Part shown: in pieces, positions 63,628 to 64,000 of the stretch
Numbering within the stretch: position 1 is the stretch's first letter
Layout: the number at the start of each line of letters is the position of its first letter
Assembly (NCBI RefSeq): GCF_002086795.1
Contig: NZ_MVIM01000003.1
Coordinates: forward strand, 1 to 64,000
Length of the DNA: 64,000 nt
Direction of reading: 5' to 3'
Source of the DNA: Mycolicibacterium tusciae
GTDB lineage: Bacteria > Actinomycetota > Actinomycetes > Mycobacteriales > Mycobacteriaceae
Translations under genes and position numbers: made by a program
Notes under the pieces: generated by a model
Databases searched by the model: none
Seen by the model: the letters and a program-made list of their open reading frames with translations, nothing else
Told to the model about the DNA's origin: nothing

Positions 63628-64000
63628 CTTCGGTGAAGGCCGGGCTCGTCACACGCAGCCCGCTCCGACTCGCCGCCGATTCCTCGCGGGTCATCACCCG
63701 ATTGTTCGTCCCAGGGCAGGAGGGTTTCGAGCATGAGGACTCCCGCGCGGGCGCGGTGCTGCAGCGCATCCTGGCGCTGGACGAGAACGACGTCCGCGTG
63801 TCGCTGGACGATATCGTCACGCGCTTCGGTTGGCGGCACCGCGACCTGATCGGCGTATTTCATGCGCATGCTCGTGAACTTGCCGACCGGCTGGACGCGG
63901 GACGCGAACTGTCCGAAGCACGAATGATGTTGCTGGGCGCGACGTTCACAAGCGAGTACGCCATCGAAGGGGCGGCCCTGTGCAATCCCAGCATGGTGGC
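63624..64000 (+). CDS. GH130-type glycosidase/phosphorylase, partial at window end
   Basis: The first 125 residues, MTSVKAGLVTRSPLRLAADS through MLLGATFTSEYAIEGAALCN, match the N-terminal part of GH130 beta-mannosidases and mannoside phosphorylases, including the FTSEYAIEGAALCNPSM segment. The catalytic centre lies mostly beyond the window. GH130 enzymes release mannose or mannose-1-phosphate from beta-mannosides. ATG 63624 overlaps the previous stop. Confidence 0.82.
   Translation, partial: MTSVKAGLVTRSPLRLAADSSRVITRLFVPGQEGFEHEDSRAGAVLQRILALDENDVRVSLDDIVTRFGWRHRDLIGVFHAHARELADRLDAGRELSEARMMLLGATFTSEYAIEGAALCNPSMV

Overview
The window looks like chromosomal DNA of a mycobacterium (a Mycobacterium/Mycolicibacterium-type genome). 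The coding sequence is very GC-rich. It encodes an antigen-85-like mycolyltransferase/esterase, an F420-type LLM oxidoreductase, a PknH-C-like sensor lipoprotein, a WXG100/TNT toxin of the type VII secretion world, a DUF1206 membrane protein and an actinobacterial three-gene glycan cluster (glycosyltransferase, companion protein, GH130). I assigned this from protein content only, without any database search.

Layout. 0.1-7.2 kb: YceI, a membrane-anchored esterase, a quinol-type nitric oxide reductase (norB) in a tight operon with a Cys-rich membrane protein, a slipin and a small membrane protein, then a secreted M15-like protein. 7.2-10.1 kb: a minus-strand operon of a short tandem-repeat Gly/Asp peptide, a JmjC/cupin oxygenase, a thioredoxin-like ferredoxin and a hemerythrin; this is a candidate undescribed peptide-modification system. 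10.5-12.1 kb: a patch of gene debris (antitoxin, Ltp-type lipoprotein, jetC 3' end) around one intact DsbA-like secreted protein. 12.1-21.7 kb: a GCS2-type ligase and an SMC/kleisin/KITE complex (JetC-JetB-JetA) broken up by a frameshifted permease. jetA and jetB have near-duplicate upstream regions, no jetD is present, and a degenerate DsbA-like copy lies at the far end.

21.8-35.8 kb: a visibly less GC-rich defence island. It has a frameshifted GIY-YIG gene and a cytosine-5 methyltransferase fused to an endonuclease-III-like Fe-S domain, then seven or eight tightly packed minus-strand genes: a small protein, a Z1-domain ATPase, a PD-(D/E)XK protein (DUF4420), a GHKL ATPase, two unrecognised proteins, a Vsr endonuclease and a MORC-like GHKL ATPase. 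An EcsC-family gene follows. This combines elements of the predicted MORC/Z1 restriction systems and of MutL-Z1 (Mza-like) defence, and is the strongest candidate for a novel or little-studied system.

36.4-48.7 kb: a glutamine-type ABC transporter with fused binding protein and permease, a type VII-type polymorphic toxin operon (small secretion partner, TNT toxin, immunity protein), a VapBC-type toxin-antitoxin pair, two lipoproteins, release factor 3 and an FMN-dependent glutamate-synthase-family protein. 48.8-64 kb: a serine hydrolase, DUF4407, a DHFR-like reductase, DUF1206, a TetR regulator with a palindromic operator overlapping a PP2C phosphatase with a zinc ribbon, an amine oxidase with a clear sigma-70-type promoter, the antigen-85-like gene, an LLM oxidoreductase, a decayed GAF histidine kinase, DUF5994 plus a small partner, and the glycan cluster running off the end. 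An inverted-repeat element of about 80-100 bp occurs twice, 45 kb apart. I saw no tRNA, rRNA, CRISPR array or intact transposon.
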